A stretch of DNA of 43,421 bases from Sphaerosporella brunnea (taxonomy: Eukaryota > Ascomycota > Pezizomycetes > Pezizales > Pyronemataceae): contig VXIS01000370.1 of assembly GCA_008704415.1 (NCBI GenBank), positions 1 to 43,421 of the forward strand, written 5' to 3'. The position numbers were made by a program, and so were the translations under genes. Shown here one piece after another: positions 41,901 to 43,421 of the stretch; position 1 is the first letter of the stretch; the number at the start of each line of letters is the position of its first letter. The notes beneath the pieces are model-generated. The model saw only the letters and a program-made list of their open reading frames with translations, had not been told where the DNA came from and did no database searches.

Positions 41901-43421
41901 TTATACCTCCCGCTCCGCAGTACCGCCAGTAGAACTAGGCGTTGTCTCCTCAATGCCGACCTGTTCGTCTTCCGGTACTTTTTGCAATTCCATCGGCGCT
42001 GAGGCCCCACCCCGGCTGGAACGCTCGGCATTGTATCGTGCTGTCTGAAGGTTGATATGCGCAATAATGAGATGCATCCGCTTCATCTCTCGCTGATGCT
42101 TACGATCATCCCTCTTGGTTGCAGCGTTCCGGTCCAGAGTATCGCGTTCTTTCTCATATGCCAGGCGCTTTTCGGTGACGGTTACCTGTGTTGAATTCAC
42201 ACCAGCCATTACCTCTTCCACAGGATTTGTTTTTTGTTTTTTGTGTGTCTTTTTTCCTGCATTTTCTCCAGTCGTCGCACCTCGCTTTGAGTGATTCTTC
42301 GCGCCACCGGTTGGTGGATGGATGCTCTCTTCCTCGTCATCCTCATCCTCGGTATCCAATTCTCTCTCTCGCGTAATGTTCACCTCTCCATGCACAATTT
42401 CTAGAGGCTTCTCTCCACCAAGCTCCGCTACATACGGTGCACAGTAGGTTTTATCCCTGGAATTATATTAGCCCCTGAACTGCGTCAAACTTGATGTTCA
42501 CTAACCGGGCGAGTACATCCTCCATTTCCTCAAACCACGGGCACTGGTCATCCAACCAGCTCAAGCGAATGCTTCGCCACTTGTCTTCGTCTTCTCTTTG
42601 CCCCTCTCCTGTTGACTGCAGTCTCTCCTTGGCCTTTGTGTAATTCTCTTTCATATCCTCCCACTGACTTTTAATGGCACTTGCACTTCGCGTTCCCTCG
42701 AAAATTCTCCGGGATATACGCTCTGCGGTATCGTTTAGATGTGTTTTGAACTTGTTGTAGCGTTCAAAATCGTCGGTGAAGTAATTCAAAATCAGAAGCT
42801 TTTCGTTCGTTGACTATCGTGTGGTTTTTTTTTTATTTGCGCTCTCGCTGTCAGAGTCTGACACAACTACTGTGGCCTTTTCTGTCCCTTTTCCTTTTCC
42901 TGTCTTTTTCTGCGGTTTCGTTGCCGTGCGTTTCTTTGTCTCTGTCGTTGCCGTGCTTTTCTTTGTCTCTGTCGTTGCCATCGCTGGTCCAGGTGTACAC
43001 TCTTTTGCCTGGCTTATACTGCTCGTTGCAGTTGCTTGGGTTGCAATAGGTGATGTAACTGCAACCGCTCGTTCGTATTGTACCGCTGGCGTTGCCGCTG
43101 TTCCCTGTGTCGATGACCGCTGTTCGACTATTCGTGGCGGAGTACCGATAGGAAGCTGCATCCTGGTGGGCGCCATCGTATGCTGCGACGACGTAGGGTC
43201 TAGATGCTGCATGGCTGGGATAAACGTCGGCGCTCGGCCGGTCACCACTGGCTGAGCTTGCCTCGTATCGCCGTTGTTTCTCAATACATTGCCTCTCTGC
43301 ACTTGACTACTGATTGCAGTCTGGGTTGCAGTCGGCATGATTGGCCTTCCGCTGGGGTCAATCCACACGCCTTCGGATAGAGGGTTCAACGAGAAATCAT
43401 CACCCGCCTCCTGGGCAGCCG
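41901..43421 (-). pseudogene. Harbinger Myb/SANT-like accessory protein (5' end outside window)
   Basis: A minus-strand gene convergent with the transposase. The upstream frame is open to the window edge, with a Thr/Ala/Lys-rich stretch (repeated TTETKKRTAT). An in-frame TAG at 42814-42816 sits exactly where the first Trp of a Myb/SANT helix is expected, just before STNEKLLILNYFTDDF. The domain continues with RSASAIKSQWEDMKENYTKA. A 49-nt intron (42457-42505: GTTAGT donor, GCTAAT branch, CCAG acceptor) joins EDVLAR to DKTYCAPYVAELGG. The C-terminal part is acidic and then helical and basic. In PIF/Harbinger elements this partner binds terminal DNA and helps the transposase enter the nucleus. 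The TAG may be a lesion or hide an unrecognised intron. Confidence 0.78.

Larger units (their letters stand above)
27704..43421 (+). mobile_element. PIF/Harbinger DNA transposon (right end outside window), carrying nested LINE and gypsy
   Basis: The element has the two-gene layout of PIF/Harbinger: a DDE transposase on + (40341-41856) and a convergent Myb/SANT-like protein on - (41901 to beyond 43421). Its likely left end is TTA plus GGGGTTGTCAGAGCTAG at 27704. Between that end and the transposase ATG lies a 33-bp degenerate tandem array, now split by the LINE. After subtracting the LINE and one duplication, about 350 bp separate the left end from the LINE site, and the visible Harbinger DNA is about 3.5 kb. 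Both genes carry lesions, so this copy is non-autonomous as it stands. The right terminal repeat should be the inverted copy of the left end, beyond base 43421. Confidence 0.75.

Overview
This is a filamentous ascomycete (Pezizomycotina-like) genome segment. Genes are split by introns of about 41 to 150 nt with GTRNGY donors and CTAAC-type branch sites, and spacing is compact. The products match fungal families: Mph1, Tfb4, Kin28, Cro1/UNC-45, Ump1, Get5, Mpg1 and a ribosome-associated Ssb-type Hsp70. The transposons are also typical of fungi. Species cannot be fixed from sequence alone. All exon structures are hand-derived from reading frame, splice motifs and family knowledge, without an alignment search.

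Bases 1-25,600 are a conserved, gene-dense host region. In order: a taspase/asparaginase-type Ntn hydrolase (+); tfb4 (-) and cro1 (+), divergent over 147 bp; ssb1 (+); a 2 kb gap with two small inverted-repeat (MITE-like) elements; a membrane-associated short-chain dehydrogenase (+); ump1 (+); an orphan protein (+); mph1 (-); kin28 (-); a poorly resolved stretch with two coding-like fragments (-); get5 (+); mpg1 (-). Two genes encode TFIIH subunits (Tfb4, Kin28). Four encode protein-folding or assembly factors (Cro1, Ssb, Ump1, Get5). Nothing indicates that they form a functional cluster. Bases 25,580-27,700 hold no convincing gene.

From 27,704 to the window end, everything is transposable element in a three-level nest. 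The outermost is a PIF/Harbinger DNA transposon: TTA followed by a GGGG end, a DDE transposase on +, and a convergent Myb/SANT protein on -. Its right end lies outside the window. An I/Tad-like LINE (28,045-40,265, minus orientation, 13-bp target duplication) is inserted in a 33-bp tandem repeat upstream of the transposase. A Ty3/gypsy chromovirus (30,580-36,691, minus orientation, 5-bp target duplication, LTRs about 98% identical) is inserted in the reverse transcriptase of that LINE. Removing each insert and one duplication copy restores the reading frame (LINE) or the 33-bp repeat spacing (Harbinger), so the order of insertion can be read directly. All three carry frameshifts or nonsense codons, so this copy of each appears inactive.

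The most notable items are the nest with its split 33-bp array, a UAAUG ORF1/ORF2 junction in the LINE, two TA-flanked inverted-repeat elements sharing CCGTATT ends, two likely GC-AG introns, and an unassigned coding signal between kin28 and get5.
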